The position numbers and the translations under genes are program-made. Shown here piece by piece: positions 1 through 14,878 of a DNA stretch of 64,000 bases. The stretch covers positions 186,001 to 250,000 of the forward strand of contig JAJKFH010000611.1 in NCBI GenBank assembly GCA_023333565.1, read 5' to 3'. Position 1 is the first letter of the stretch; the number at the start of each line of letters is the position of its first letter. This DNA is from Puffinus mauretanicus. Lineage: Eukaryota > Chordata > Aves > Procellariiformes > Procellariidae. The notes below the pieces were generated by a model, which was not told the origin of the DNA, did not search any database, and was given only the letters and a program-made list of their open reading frames with translations.

Positions 1-495
1 GGGTAAATGGATAATAGTTAATACTTGATAGTACATAAATAATATCAACACGGTGCAACTGCTGCTTCTTCCATAAAAATGTTTTACGTCAGTAAATGAG
101 ATTTTCCTCTCAGTTTTACCAACGGGAATTTGCAACTTCACAAATTATGTGAAGAAGGATCTAAGCCAACTTTATTTCCATCTGCTCCTATTGTGTGACT
201 GTTTTATAAGTGACCTGATTACTGTAGTGTTCAGCACTTCTCATTTCTAAATGGTTCTGATAGTTCAATACAGGAAGTTATAACAAGTTATATTAAATGT
301 GGGTACAGAGCAAGGAGCAACCTCTTCAGATTAATTGCTCTTGTTTTTAGGTGGCTGATGAGACAAAATAATCTATAACCTCTTCCAACCTATCAGCTTA
401 GCAAAACAGAAGGGCTACTGTCACAAATCTTTAAAGTTCTTTCTCCCCTGATCAGGATTTTAGGCCTGATAAATATTTTGGTCTATTGTATTTCA
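1..495. other. AT-rich single-copy DNA, no gene seen
   Basis: No exon, RNA gene or recognisable repeat was found before the CR1 fragment that starts near 496. Both strands carry frequent stops. Confidence 0.6.
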
Positions 496-595
496 GAATC
501 ACAGAATATCTCAAGTTGGAAGGGACCCATAAGGATCATCAAGTCCAACTCCCATGTGGTTATTTTGCATGAATCACCCTGCCAAATATATGAAA
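496..595 (-). mobile_element. CR1 LINE 3'-end fragment
   Basis: Read on the minus strand, this stretch ends in the typical CR1 tail: a TTGGACT-ATGATCC core, then GGTCCCTTCCAACTT, then a terminal ATTCTGTGATTC. On the plus strand it appears as GAATCACAGAAT followed by TTGGAAGGGACC. The clear match covers about 496-553. The next 40 bases resemble the upstream part of the same tail only weakly, so the inner boundary is uncertain. The copy keeps only the 3' untranslated end, with no coding sequence, as expected for the severe 5' truncation usual in CR1. The ATAAGGATCATC variant suggests one of the older subfamilies rather than the one at 52650-54282. Confidence 0.85.
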
Positions 596-3500
596 CATTG
601 GACAGCATGATGAAAAATACTTGAAAATAGGCCTTCACAGCACTGGGATTTTTATCATCTACTGATTATATAATAATTAGATTTACCATGTTATTTTTGG
701 AAATAACTCTAAAGTGTTATAAATGTTATATCATTTTTTAAATCACAAACACTTAAGAAATGTGGAAGGTTATTAGCTTCATTGCAGCCCCTTAAACTGC
801 TGTGAAATGAGCTCTAACTGTGCTATAAAGTGATTTCAACAATTTATAAACCTCCCCTGAGTAGCCTTGAGCAACATATAAATGTTACAGAAAACCATTG
901 TTGCAGAACAGATAGTTATTCACTTTAGGGATGGGCAATCCTTTAGCGGTTTGCATTGAAAATTAAATAATATAGGTTTGTTCCTTTGGTGTTCATTTCC
1001 AGCTAACTTCCACACAGTCTCCAGAATTTGCAGTTTTCCTTATCGTTTCAGAAAACAGTTTTTTTTTCTTACCTTTATTCTGCATATCCTTTCCCTGAGC
1101 TCTAGTAACACCTCCCAGCCACCTCTGAGCAGCACCCTCTCCCTTATTTCCCTTATTTAATTTTTTTCTGAGGTACTTAAATTAAACTACTATCACATTT
1201 GAACATCTTATAATACCCACAAGAAAAACAACTATACCTTTTTAAGGTACAATATCCCAAAATGTGATCAATACACTCAAGTTGTCCGATGTACTACATA
1301 AGTGTTTTCAAGTAGCTCCTGACAGAAAGAATTAAAGTTCTGAGCACTGAAGCATCCTTATTGCAAGTAGCTTGTGGAGAAAACATAGGAAAAAAACATA
1401 AAGACAATGTACTTTTTCTTAGCAAATATATACATCATGGCCAGGAGTAGCATGGATTTTTAATCTTCATTTTTTTATACCCTTAGCTTTTATGTCTTTA
1501 AAACACATCTGAGAATGTAAAAGTATACTTTCCTGATAGTCTGAATATGAAAGGAATAATTTACAGAGATTCAAAGTCATTTACCCAGCACCATTTATGA
1601 AAGCTATTTATTAGAGGCCTGGCTGACTGCCTTGATCTACCATCCCCAGTTCAAACCATTCACTTCTATTGCAGTATAACAAGCCACTGATCAATACAGA
1701 GAATCTTCTCTGAATACAAGTTAACTTTTTTTCCCATCAGTAAGCAATCTTCCCCCTCACTCCCCTGAAGCACACCAAAACCAATCAATATACAGTGTCT
1801 ACTTCATCTGTTTGCATTTTACAAAGTGCTGAACTCTGATGTTTTAGAGAAGGCAGGACTTCTGCACAACAATCTGTTACCTAGCATTTGCATATTTCCA
1901 TCAAGAAGCCAGAATATAAATATTTTGCCTGGGACTACATCTTACATCCGCTTAGGACTATGGCTGCATGGGAGATAAATCACACAAGAATATAAACCAC
2001 TCCACATTGTTAAAGAACTGGACACAAAGCTGTAGAATTAAACTGTAGGTTTTTATATCTATCTATGCACAAATGCTGCATTATCCATGAGAATAAAGGA
2101 GACCTGTCTGTGCGTGACAGTGTAGAAGTTCCTTTTACAAACAAATCTGAATTACTTTTATTGAGAATTCTGAAGATTTTTTCAGGTATTCGGAATGTTT
2201 TGATTTTATTAGGTTTTGGTGTGGGTTTTGTTATTTTGTTTTGTTTTGTTTGTTTTTTTTTATCTAAACATACCCTCCTTTGTACTTTAAAATCCCAGGC
2301 AGGAGTGGGAGGGGGGTAAGACAGAAATATTGACCCAAACTGGAAGTGCCAGAAATCTTTAAATTCCGTAAGATTCTAAGTCTAAATCTGCCATTTTAAA
2401 GGATGTGTGTATGCCCTGGATAAACTTGTGAACTTTTGGATACTCACACAAACTAAATCAACCCCTGAACCTTCTGTGATACGTCTGTGGTAATTACGAT
2501 GGGAATTGTTACAAGAATTTAAGAGAGTACGGTTCATAAATCCTATTAACCTCTTAATCAAAGATCACTTTGAAAATTCCATGCAACTGGATCTGTTACA
2601 GATTTTGTTATGACCCCTGCCTGGCACTGCCGAAATTTCTATTTTCTGCTCAGTTAATAGTGCTTGAAAGATATGTTCACAAGATTCCCAAAGAATAAAC
2701 ATGTCTGAGAGTTTTAAATGTTGTTCTCTCCTAAAAATGAAAAGGGAATTTTGAATACTAACTTCTGTTTACATTTCTTTTTCAAATAGATGGATTAAAA
2801 AGTACATGAAAAATTAAATTATTAAAATTAAATTAATAATATGAGACCAACAATTAGTATGTTCAAGAGTAAAAATAAAACATCCAGATTGAATGAAATT
2901 TGATATTTGAACTTCACTAAAGTCACATGTAACTTCTGATACTAGGTGACGCATTCTTGCTTGCGAAGTAACATAAAGGTTTTATACAGTAAAAATACAT
3001 CTTCCTGGGGGAGGGTCATCTTTACAGTCTATATGGAAGTGCAACAGTACAAATTCAAATATTAAGATAAATGGTCAACAGATATAGACTAATAATTATA
3101 ATTCATTTCAAATTTTAACTTTTTCCAAGAACACACATGCTTGGATTTAAAGTGCTGTTTAACAGTCACTGTGACTGTCACACCTCTATAATATTACAAG
3201 ATTTTTCAGTGAGACCTACTACACTGCTACCTCAAAATAATGAAGCAACCTGAACAGAGGAGTGCTATCTTCTCTTTCTTCACCACAAAAATTTAAAAAA
3301 AAAAAAAAAAAGAAGGAACAAAACCCCATAAGTTTTGCGTGAATAGTATTCGGTACAGAAATCTGAGTTCTGATTTCCCACACACCAATTCAGAAGTAAA
3401 CATTCCCATCTCTCCATTTCAACTTCTTTTCTACATTTACTGTATTCCAAGATATTTCTAGGGTTGATTTTTTCTTTTTTTTGCATAAACACCTAGGACA

Positions 3501-6500
3501 GACGCTCAATACCCCAGGCTACGGTGACTGTGCTATGCCAAGCTAGACAGCAGGTGAAAGACAAGTAAGAGAATTAAGAACAGGAAGTATGTGCTGTAAA
3601 CTCTGCCCAAAACTTCTATGAACCTCAGGTTGTTTTCATATATAAAATCTACTTCAGGCACTTTTGTATATATGCAAAACATCACCATTTCAGCATTTTC
3701 TTCTAATCTCTGCAAAGCTATGGCTGTACAGTTTCAAATATATATATAAAAAAAAATTAACTTTCATTTCACAGAAAGTTTTCTCTATTATGGTACAGCG
3801 GAAAGGTTTTATTGTCACTTCCTCTGGATGACCTGTGAAATTTTCTGTTACACCCCTTCTTGTAAATTTCCTGGCAATCTCAAACTCACACTGGTTAAAG
3901 TTCATATGGCATAACATCATGAATTTCCATTTTTCAGATGCAGCTGTAGTCAACCAGCATCTAAATAGCCTGAAAGCCTATCATCATTCCAGAAATTAGA
4001 CACCTTTTTCTATAATTGTAATATGAATTGTAATATGTAATAATTCAATAATTGTAATAAGTTTTCTTTCTCTCTAAGAAAACTATAAAGTCTAACTGTA
4101 TATCACAACGCATTACACAGAACATTGCTCTACAAGAATGCAAAATGCCAACACTGCCTTCTCATCTTAAATGCATGAATTATACTAGTACTGCCAAAAA
4201 CTCAGAACCAGTTACCATAGATCAAGCTTTCAGAATTACCATTTACAGCATAAACTATCCAGAAAGCGAAGACTAAACTTAAAATGGGTTTTGAATGATA
4301 ATTTGTTATCACTGTAACAAAAGGACATATTCAAGCATTCAAATGGCTGGACTTATCAAGAGGAACTTTTCAAAAAGTGTTAAAAATTTTAGGAAAGTGT
4401 TTCAATCATTGCTCACGGAAATTATCCAGAATAGACCTCACAAGATCTCAGAGTTTTCCAGAACTGAAAATCCAGATAGAAGTCTGGTATATGCAAACTA
4501 ACTTGGCTCCATAGGCATACAACTTCTGAGAAGAAACGAAAGGGTTGCCCAGCTTAATAACATTTACTAATTTTCCTGTCATGAATAAAAAGCCAGATTC
4601 ATTATTTAAATTTCAGGAAAAAGACAGTGTGGGTGGCCCATTATATAATTATTATGCTTTGCTGAACAATTTTTAAGAACAGAACATGAAAGGAGAATTT
4701 AGATCAATACAAACAATGTGAAAGACAAACAGAAGATATGTGCAATGAAGTGGCTGACATTATTGAAAGAGTAAAACAGTAAGTTTCAAATTAAAATAAA
4801 TCCAGCTTGAAATCTTGTATTAGATGAAACAGATAAAGCACCATGCCAGAACCACCAATGACCCTGGTAGTCAAAGAACAGTGGTGGGATGAACGCTATA
4901 CTGCAAAGCACAACAGCACTGATTTAAAGATTATTAACACCATTTTCTGCTATTCATTAGATGCTCATTGCTGGGAAGCAGTGAAGGAGGATTCTTCAAT
5001 AGGAAGGAGTAATGTCTACAATACAATTATGAGCTCCCGATATAATGCTGTAAGAAAGCAAGACTAATACGACCTAGAATGTGTCAATCAAAACATTTGC
5101 AATAGGGAAGTTGCTCATCAGTGGCAGGAACAGAAAACCAGCATTTAAAAGCCTGCCTCTCCATAGCACTGCCGTGAAGCTGGGGTATCACCTAAGGTGC
5201 TGTGCTTACTTGTTCCTCCCTCTGTTGTTTTTGATCACATCCTGAGTTGTAAACAAAGTTAGGCACAGATGCTTATTCTGTGTTTGCATGGTTCCTCACT
5301 CAAGACCCAACTTTGTCTTGATTTCAGACTTTGGAGCTGCACACTACTTCTCTGTTCAAGAGACAAAAGGTGATAGGGTCCTTAACTATCAGCTTGAGGG
5401 TTGTGGATACAAAACTTCTTGATGAAATGCAATCTCTTAAAGCATATAACCCTGCAAACTTACCATTTTATTTATCCCAGACATCCTCTTTGTATCATTC
5501 GATGAAGTAAAAAGGCTCAGCAAATGGAACCAAAAAGCACTGATAGCCATCCAAGCTGTTTCTCTCGTGTCACGCATTTTCTGCCCAAATGCACACTCAG
5601 TATTTGGAAAGTAATATATTTATGCGAATATTTTTGTTAAAAGCAGCCTGATGGACTTACGGTCTTATGAAGTCATGGAGAAAAAGTTAGTGGTTAAACA
5701 ACTTTTTAATTTCAGTTTAATACAAAAAGTTGGAAAATTGTAAGTGACAGAACAAATATTACTTAAGAGCAGGGGATGCTTCCTATTTGTCAAACATCTG
5801 GCTGGTCAGAATAGACATGCCATACACCAGTTAGTGGTGTCTGTTCACAAACATAGTGTTATCCCGTGGCCTAGTGTGTGACTAATAAGACTCATTCTAG
5901 ACTCTTTGTTTTACATTTTAGCTGCATTATTGCAAGGTGCAAAATTTGAACTTGCGCAAGTAAAAAATTACAGTGTCATAAAAATTGCTGATTTTCTGAT
6001 CTCCTGTTTCCTTGGGATGATTCTGGTACAGACTAAAGCATACCATGGATAGTGATCCAGTACAATCACTGCAGCTATTCATTTCTTCATCTGCTATTTC
6101 TCTTCTTATACTCAGTTCCACTTATCACTTCCCAAAGATAAGCATCCTAAGATTTCCCAGGGGTAGCTAGAAAAGGTACATTTAGAAGTCATTGTATTGC
6201 AATTGAATAAATAATTTTACACCACCACCCAAAACCAAAAAAAAAAAATCAGTTATAACATTAATCCTTAAAAGTTACAAACCATAATGCTCTTTTCTCT
6301 TTTTTTTGGTTGCTTTTGTTTGTTTTTAATCACATTAATAAGAATGGGAAACATTATTTTTTTCCTTTAGAAAGCTCCAAGTTATTTTTCAGGCATTAAT
6401 GTGATGGCTTTAACCATGGAAAAACAAGAAGGGAGTTTTGGTTTTTATTTTTGTGGTGTGAATTTTGCAATGAGTAGGTGATAAACTATACCGCACAAAA

Positions 6501-7216
6501 ATATGAGTGCAGAAAAGTAGTGGCCCATTACTAAAGGCAGACAAAAAGTAACAATCAATACTTGTACCCAAAGGCAGAAGAAGAAACTTTAATCATTCAG
6601 TAAAAAAAGACATGTCTTTTGGCAACAGGTGCAAGCCTTATGACACTTGCTGTTCTTTATAGTTATTTGGATTAGGTCAGCATTTTTACAGTTCATTTCA
6701 GAGGTCATGATACCGACTACGCTAACAATATTGCAAATCTTCATTAGTATTTGCTAGTGTTCCCAGCATAATCTTCCCTGGCCAGTGCAATACAACCCTC
6801 CAAAAAAATCTACTTTCAAATTTGTTTTTGATGTTAGAAGTGCTAAATTGAAGATCCTTTTTATGTTCAAATGATATTAAGATTTAATCAACAACTGATC
6901 CAGTTTGCCATGTGAATTCTGTTCCAGACTAATTTACTACTTACTCTCACGAGAAGTTCCTCTTGTGCTCTTACAAGCTGTATTATAAAGATACAAGTAG
7001 CTACCTGTTCCAGATGGCACTGTGAAGCTTGATGAACCAGCATTCCTAACAGTCCTGTGTTTGGCATATGAAAAATTAATAAATAAAACTTACAATCTAT
7101 TTTTAAAATCAGCTACAAACAAAGCTACTACTTCCTCAAATGTAAAGAGAGTGCTGAAATGAATGATGTACAATGATTCTTGGAGACACAAGGTGAACAG
7201 GTTTGTGATGATCTGT
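596..7216. other. AT-rich single-copy DNA, no gene seen
   Basis: About 6.6 kb without a recognisable gene. It contains minor simple repeats: a T/G-rich tract at 2211-2261, an A-run near 3294-3311 and an ATTGTAATA-like direct repeat around 4010-4055. The longest open frame is 87 codons on the minus strand (3690-3953); it has no recognisable domain, signal peptide or family resemblance and is treated as chance. Confidence 0.5.
2211..2261. repeat. T/G-rich simple tract
   Basis: A pyrimidine-dominated, G-punctuated tract made of GTTTT and TTTG units ending in a T8 run. Similar tracts recur at 16715-16755, 21316-21351, 34893-34947 and 43049-43115, and inverted at 52206-52298. No retroposon body is visible next to it. 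Confidence 0.7.
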
Positions 7217-7340
7217 CAGAGCCCTCACTTCAGTCCTGACTTTTCTGTGACCTGGCGCAAATTGCGGAGTTTTCCTGAGCCTCAATTCCCTACCTGTATA
7301 ATAGGAGTAACAACATACTCATCAATATATATTGAGAAGG
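7217..7340 (+). mobile_element. Ancient MIR-like SINE relic
   Basis: The order of motifs follows the MIR core and 3' half. A CTGTGACCT segment is followed by a degraded GGCAAGTTACTTAACC-like stretch. Next come CCTGAGCCTCA and TTCCCTACCTGTATAATAGG, then an A/T-rich AGTAACAACATACTCATC segment and TGAGAAGG. The tRNA-related 5' part is missing or unrecognisable. MIR copies this old are shared across amniotes, so a diverged copy in a bird is plausible. An open frame of 62 codons across it (7163-7351) is incidental. Confidence 0.6.
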
Positions 7341-8963
7341 GAAACATCTAAACATTGGTTGAAAAATCTGTAACAATCCATATAGGCAGGGACAAATATT
7401 TTATGAGACTTCTGTTATACGAGAAATTTTTACTTGGTCAAAAAAAAAAGCTTTGAAAAAGCTCAACGCGATCCAAAATTAATCATTAAAAACAAGTTTT
7501 GAGTTATTGGGTCATTAATGCCTCAACAAGATGAATCAGAAGTCTCTCTGTTTGTAGTATATCACTGTGAAAGTGAAAAGCAGGAGATGCAGAAAAAGGC
7601 CCCATCCAAGACTGGTTGAGCAAGGTGAAGATGTTGGTTTCGTAGAAACACTTCCACTAATCAAGTCTATTCAAGCAACATGGGGTTTCAGTCAGGCCCA
7701 AAGGGGCATATAGGCAGTAATTAAATTACTCTTTTTGGCAATAAAAGACACCACTGAGTCTTTCCAGCCAATCTGAGCCTCTAATTATGTATGAAGGTTT
7801 TCCTAGCGCAGTTTGACATTCAGTGTCTTTCAAGTCAACTAGGAATTAAAAATGACCTTGCACAGCACAAGCTTGCATTTAAAACTTTTCTGTTTGGACA
7901 GTCTTCTCTGTGGGTTTTCTGAGAAATCCCTTTAGCCAACAGTTTTTGAAAGAAACTATCTTTACTAGTTTTTAAATAAACGAAATACACAGAAATTAGG
8001 CCAGATGAGGTAAGTCTTCACATCTGTCTAAATCTCTGAAAGTTTATTGAAATTACTCTGAATTTACACATCTTTTAAAATTAAATTTATTCCTTAAATC
8101 CTATCCCTAATATTTGGTCTGAATGTTATGGCTGTCATTGAAATAGCCTCAGAATCCAGACGTATCTCCCAACTAGATTACTTTTCACCTCATCTGATAT
8201 CAATAAATTCTCTGATAAGTATACAATATATACCATTACGGCCAATTTCAATGTAGCTAACATGTTTAATTACTAGCTCATTCACCCTGCCTTATACCAT
8301 CTGCAATTCCCTAAATATTACTGTAGACCATTTAATATCCTGATTTATACTCCATGTAAGTACACAGACACCAACTCTTGAGGGTTTGTGGTGGATTTTA
8401 GATGAGCTGTGCTTCTTTCCAAAACTCTGCTGCTAACTTCCTGCTATGGACAATTGACCATGATGGAAGTTTTAGAAGCCTACAGCAGCTAGTTGTTGAC
8501 TCTTAACTTTTTTTAAGTTAAAAGTAGTCTGTGTGACTGAGGTCAGCCTGTTGTTTTACCTATACGGGCAGGCCTTAAGGGAATTGACTCATATGGCTAC
8601 AGGGTAAAAGGCACCAAATTACAGTCTCTTCCAGTCCCATTCAAAGTCAATATGCAGACAGAAACCTTTGCCAACTGATAGCATGCGTCTCCACAAGTTA
8701 CTCATTATTGATTATAATGCTTTCTGCTCAGCCATTTCCATTCTTGTCATGCCTATGTTTTAGCCCTATGTATATTTCTTGTCAGTAGAGCTGCTGTTAA
8801 TGCATAAACTGAAGCTCTGCTCTCCATTACTGTAATAGTAATACCATGAAAGACAAATGTCTCAATAAAATTCATTCTCAAGTTATTCTCCATCTTTTAG
8901 ATCTAGAAAAAGCCAGGTCAAATAAAGCTCTGTTGAAAAAATACAGACAAATCACTGCTTGCC

Positions 8964-8981
8964 GGGGGGGGGGGGGAGGGG
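8964..8981. repeat. G-homopolymer run
   Basis: Thirteen consecutive G residues, one A, then four more G. Homopolymer G runs of this length are unstable and prone to sequencing or assembly length error, so the exact count is unreliable. Confidence 0.9.
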
Positions 8982-11900
8982 AGCTGACAATTGAGAAGAA
9001 CTATCCTCAAACTACTATTAAGGAAGGAGATAAACCCAAGTAAAAACAAAAAATAATTCCTCTGAGACCACATGAATTGGCAATGCAACATAACCTTCTT
9101 TTCATGCTGCAGTATTACTTGGTAGATTAGACAGTCAAAACATGATTTGATTCTATGTTAGTCAAAAATATCTGAAAACAATTTTATGCAAAACCTAAAT
9201 GGGTCTAACATGTTTTACCTCAGATTTCCAGGACTAGACTCATTAGCATGATATTATTAAAATTCATTGTAATTCACTATTGCTACAAACCTCTTAAAGA
9301 AGTACAGATTTAGATTCATAGCTGGACTGAAACTGGGAGGAGGCTGTTTAGCTTATGAAGTTGAAATTCAGGAATTCATAAGACAAAGGAGAAGAAAAAG
9401 CATATTGAAACAGGAAATGGGAGATTAGGACACCATTGCTTCTGGATCTATCCTGATTTTTTTCAATTTCTTCCTCCAAATGACTAAGAATATGGAAAGG
9501 CAGGGGGTGTGTGTTTATATATATATCTCTATCTCTCATACAAAATCTCTTCATGACAATTGGTCCAAAATAAGTAACCTTACTCATTGAATTTCTGTAG
9601 TCTAATAGAAAAATTATGTTAAACTCAAATTCCTTAAAAGTACCTGCAAGATTATCTCATTTGCAGGTGCTGATGCAGAATTTTTATCTCAGTTCTAATC
9701 TGGAGTATTCAGCATAGTTGAATTGCTGGCATTCATAAAATCAGAAAATAAATCCATTCAAATCTTTTAACAAGTTCAGTAACGTGACCCCAATATGTCA
9801 CAGTTGACAGTCCTCAGCCAAACTGTTATAGACTGAATCTTTTTCCCACATTGACACATTTATTTGCCATTTAAATATTTATCTTTTCCATTGACAGAAA
9901 ATACCATGACTATCAACTATCTATTTGTTAGCAACCTAAAAGGCCTTTTAGAGATATAAAAATAAAATTACTAAATCATGATGAGAAAAACATGGACAGG
10001 TAACAATATGGATAAGCCTTATGCTTTATAAAACTTTTCTTTAGTTCAGGAATTCCAGTCAAACTATAAAGACACTTTCTAGAAAAATTTCCTGTTTACT
10101 TTAAAACAGACAGCATACACGTATCTACTCACATATATTTGTGTGTCTGCATGTATACATTTTTTATATATGCTTATTTTAAAAGTCCTACCTAAACAGT
10201 AAAAATATTTGTTGATTTAGCCTGCCTGTGCTATTTCTGGGCCAAAACCACAATTTACCAAGGATTAGTTTGTTTTATAAACAGCTTTTGATGTATCAAT
10301 CTCCATCTCTCTTCAGGGAAGTGGTGACATATGGTAGGGAAGATCCTGGTTCTGGGAGTTTCATTCATAAGTTCTCATTGCTTCAGGCTCTAGATTAAAT
10401 GAACAGTTTGATGAATGCTCATGAAGATGTGTTAAATAGGAAAATGATTCAGCATTCCTTTTCTGTGTGGGCAGAAGTCTTTATCTTTCAGAGTTCTTCA
10501 GAAAGAGAGAGATCATATTACTGTATTTGTTCTTCACATGACTAAAATCAGCTCCCACAAATAAGATCCAGACTCAAAAGGCATATAGAGTAAGAGGTAG
10601 GGAGGAATAATAAACGCAAGGACAGAAAGATTAAGTGAAAGGTTCAATACAAAGCTGCAAGATTTGCCATTGAAATAATTAAGTTTATTTTGGCAAATTA
10701 AGTATTCCTTTTTGCTGTTCCTTGCACATGTTTTAAATTGTTTTTGTAAAATATTTTGCACTCTATCAGGTTCCCAGGATTTCTGCAGCCCTGCTCCCTT
10801 CCTCCTGTATCAAAACCTAACCCAGAGATGACTGGAGGGACAACAACAAAGCACTGCTTGAGGTAACACTGTGTGATAGGGACAACATACGCACAACAAG
10901 AGAACATTGCACTCAAAATTCCCATTATTGACTGACTAAGAGCCTTACAGCATCTCCCAGTTCAATCTCTTGAAAAAAACTTCAAGTGATCCAGGGGTAC
11001 GAAGCCACCCTGGCGTGGCTTCTGACATGATTTTAGAGTAAAATAGCCTCTTCACATTACAGCTGCTGACATGAGGCTAGAAGAACATAAAACACCTTCA
11101 TGGAAAAAAACCCACACTTATGCTAATGCTTAAGTATCATTTTTTTTTTGCTTCTGTATTTCTGAGGCTGGAAATGTTTTAAAAACCTGCATAAAAGGAG
11201 TTCCAGTCCCGAATATAAAGAAGCCCAACAGAAGTAAGAGAAAGCAAGCAGCACATGGTTGCAGGAAGTGACCAAGAACAGAAAATGAAAAGAGAAGATC
11301 TAATACGATGGCTAAAATCAAAGGTCGTCTTTGGCATGGATACATCACTATAGCGACAATCTAACCCAGCATCTGTGGACATAACACTCTACGACAAACG
11401 CTCCAAGAAAGTTGCTCTCAAAATACTGATCCCCATGGGGGGTTCCTGAGACAGAAAGGGTGTGGTTGGAGGGTTTTTTTGGTTGGAGAGGGAAGATACT
11501 AGAAAAGTGTAACAACAAGAAGACTGCACATCTTTTAGCACTTAATTAAGATGTACTTAAACAAGAGGTCAATGTCAGGGGTTGTTAAATACAAAATATC
11601 AGCTGATTTGCTATTAAATTTGAGTGCTGTTGACAGCTACTTATGCAGCTGAGAGCTGGAAAAGAAGGGTGTTAAGTTTTCAGAGGGAGAGGATGAGAGA
11701 ACCTATGTAATAAAATGCAAATTTTTCCTGACATTAATCATTAAGTATCTTCTGATGGAGAAGCCTTAGAGTAGATTTGGTTGCCTCCTTGATTTAGTGA
11801 AAGAACTGGTTTAAGTAATCTAAGACTCACAGGAAGCATATACTGTATATGACCCAGACATCAGGAAAACTTGAAAGTTGCCCAGCTGACTCTAGTGCTG

Positions 11901-14878
11901 ACTTTACAATTTCTAATTAGGAGGAAAAGAAATAGCATTGTGCAAATATTGGTCGTTAGACTGGGACCCTACTTGTAACTAAAAGCTCTCATTTTTTTTC
12001 CATTTGAATCTTCCCAGGGCACACTCAGCTCTCTCAAGTCAGAGGAGCAGGTTTCCAGCTAACTCTATTGACTGTTTCCTTTGGCAAATTAACAAAACAA
12101 TTTTCACAAGCTGAGGACAAGTGCTGTAGGAGTTCCATGGCACCATGGATCAGCACCACTTCAATATAAATCTTCAGCAATCAAAGACAGGATTCTGTTA
12201 TAGCATATGAATCACTCCCATCAGACATACAATTTTAAAGCCCATTTTACAAAAGCACTTGGCATTTCTTGATTTTTTTTTTTTTTAATTTGAGGGAAAA
12301 AAAATTACATTCTGTGACAATAAAATTTGTCATTTTGATATTCTGAACAAAGAGTTTTGTATTACTTCAAAGAGTTTCATATTACTTGTATCGAAGTATT
12401 CTTCCTTTTGCCTTTACAAAGTTTAATTTAGGCATTTGAGATAAACAGACATTAGGAATTATAAAGAAAGTCATGTTCACTTAATATATATTCAAGCATA
12501 GTGACTGATAGCACAAGCCTTTTGTAGCCTTCGGTACAGTTAATGCTACCTTTCACTCATACATAGAATATGTTTGATCATATACCAGCAAGTCAGAATC
12601 TTTAATAAGCAAATGCTAGAGTAACAGTTTAGAGCAGCAGTTGCACAAGTTTAGGTTCCAACAGTTGCTCAGCTGTGAAGAGCTTTGTTTGCTTGATTCT
12701 GCTCATTTCTACAATATCCAATATTACAGACCAACAGCAGTTCAGAAGTACTGTGCCTGCTGCTGTATTTGCTCTTGTGAGAAAATTTCTCCATACGACT
12801 CTCCTTAATGAAAATTTTCTTTGGATTATTATTGTTTTCTTACCCCAGTTTGTTATGATTATCAAACATATTGGAACTTCTCTCTCTTTTTTCTAGTGAT
12901 ACATAAATATTTATTGAATGAGACTATTTGGATTAAAAAAAAAAATCCACTGGGCCTGTTCCAAAACATACATTACCATTTCTTAGCAGAACTTAAACTT
13001 AACATTTCTTATTAAACTGAGTTTCAAGTTCCCAGCTCTAGTGCTTGTTAAAAAGAGGGAAATGATTTTATGATCTTAGTAAATAAACTCGTGGAAAAAT
13101 AACATGAAGCAACATCCTAGCATTAAAGCACAATTACTTCATAAAAACTTAACTGAAAAATATTTTGCATTTCATCTAAATATCTAGCTTTATTATGGAG
13201 TGGCAAAGAATTTTTGTATTGTCCTGTGATACACTGAAGAAACTGCTCATGTAGTGTGTTTGATATCTCTGAGCAGCTGAACAGTTAATTTTAACAGAGC
13301 TTAGTGATATCTTTTTCCAGCAAGACATTTTATTTCCATTTTACTAAATTATGTACTGGGAAGGAGTGAAAACGATTAAAGTTAAATGTCAGGTAAAGGT
13401 TAATTCAATACTATAGGACAAACTATAAGGATTTGTAGACTATTTATTCTAGGAAAGAAAACTGAATTTCTTTATTGTATGTTCACATTGCAGGTAGTAA
13501 AGGATTTAAAATATTTTGTGTTTTGTAAGATAAAAACTAATACTTTCTACATCTCTTCTGCCCTGACTAAGAAAAGAAACATGTTTCCAAACACGGTGGT
13601 GAGTTAAAACAGTGTCAATTCTGGACAGAAACCTGAGCCAAATCTTGGTGAGCTGGAATCGATGCAGCGCTTGAGAGGTTTACGACAAGGTGAGCTTTCA
13701 CTAGGCAGCAAATGAAAATGTAACTCATTTTGTATTAGAGAGAACCCAATGGTGCCATCTTACAAATGAGACACTGAAAAAAGACCATTTACCATTAAAA
13801 AAAAATAAAGCCTATAAAACTTCTCAGAAGTTTTAGTATTATCCTTTAGTATCGTCTGAGATAATCTGTGGCCTAGTGGACAAATTGCTCAGGGATACTG
13901 AAGAACTTTTCTCCTCTCATTAGTCTTTAACCTCCAACCTAGGTGTATTCATAGACAATTTATAGTTATTTGTGCTGTTGTCATTTTACCTTGAACTGCT
14001 CTCCCTGTGTTCAGGGTTCATTCCCTTCACACATCTATAGAGATCAGGTCATAAGATTTTCCTCTTGTCAGAAACATTATTCTACCCTTCCTTAACACTA
14101 AAATACTAAAAATGACATTTAGAAGCAGTCTATACTGGAATAATTTATCATAAAATTAATAATGAACAATAATTTTATTAGGCAATGTGCCCTTTTTCTC
14201 CGATCAGATGCATTTTCATTAACACATTTGAAAAGATGCCAAATACAAGGTAAGCTTAAAGGTAAAAGAAATTAGTTTCATGCAAATATACTATTTCATA
14301 TCTTGTAGTTTGAAGTACTACAAAATTCTCACGTTGAACGTCTTTTCTTTTGGCAAGCATGAACATTTATTGAAATAGCCACTTGCCCTTTTCTAGCATT
14401 TGGAAACTATTACTTTTCACACCAATTTTTCCTTCAATTCAGAAGTGTTAAACAGTGTTCATGACATCCAAGTAAATTTCCTTTGAATCCAGCACAGGTA
14501 AGATTTTAATCTCCCCAGAGAAAAGTTACATTCAGTGAGAGGAAGAGGAAACTCGCTGCATTGCTCCTCTGGAGACTCTGCCAGGGAAAGAAACATGGAA
14601 ACCAAGAGTGAAAACTGCCTGGACATCAGGAAGGAAGTTTGGCTGAGGACTGCTCCTTAGGTGCTCAGCATCATGGTGATCAATTAACCTGTGATGAATA
14701 TTTTGAAGCATTCTCCTTATGACAACATTTACATAGTTACATGGCCTCATGTCAAATGTGCACATCAATATACATACTACAAACAAGTAGCTGAGTGTTT
14801 TGAATAAGATCACAATCACCTTGTTTACAGATGATAATAAAAGAAGAGACCTTCAACAGAGAACTTTTAAAGCTCTGC

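Noticed and set aside
3690..3953. 87-codon minus-strand open frame with protein-like composition
   Set aside because: No motif or family recognised, and no clear splice sites define an exon. It was kept as non-coding for lack of support.
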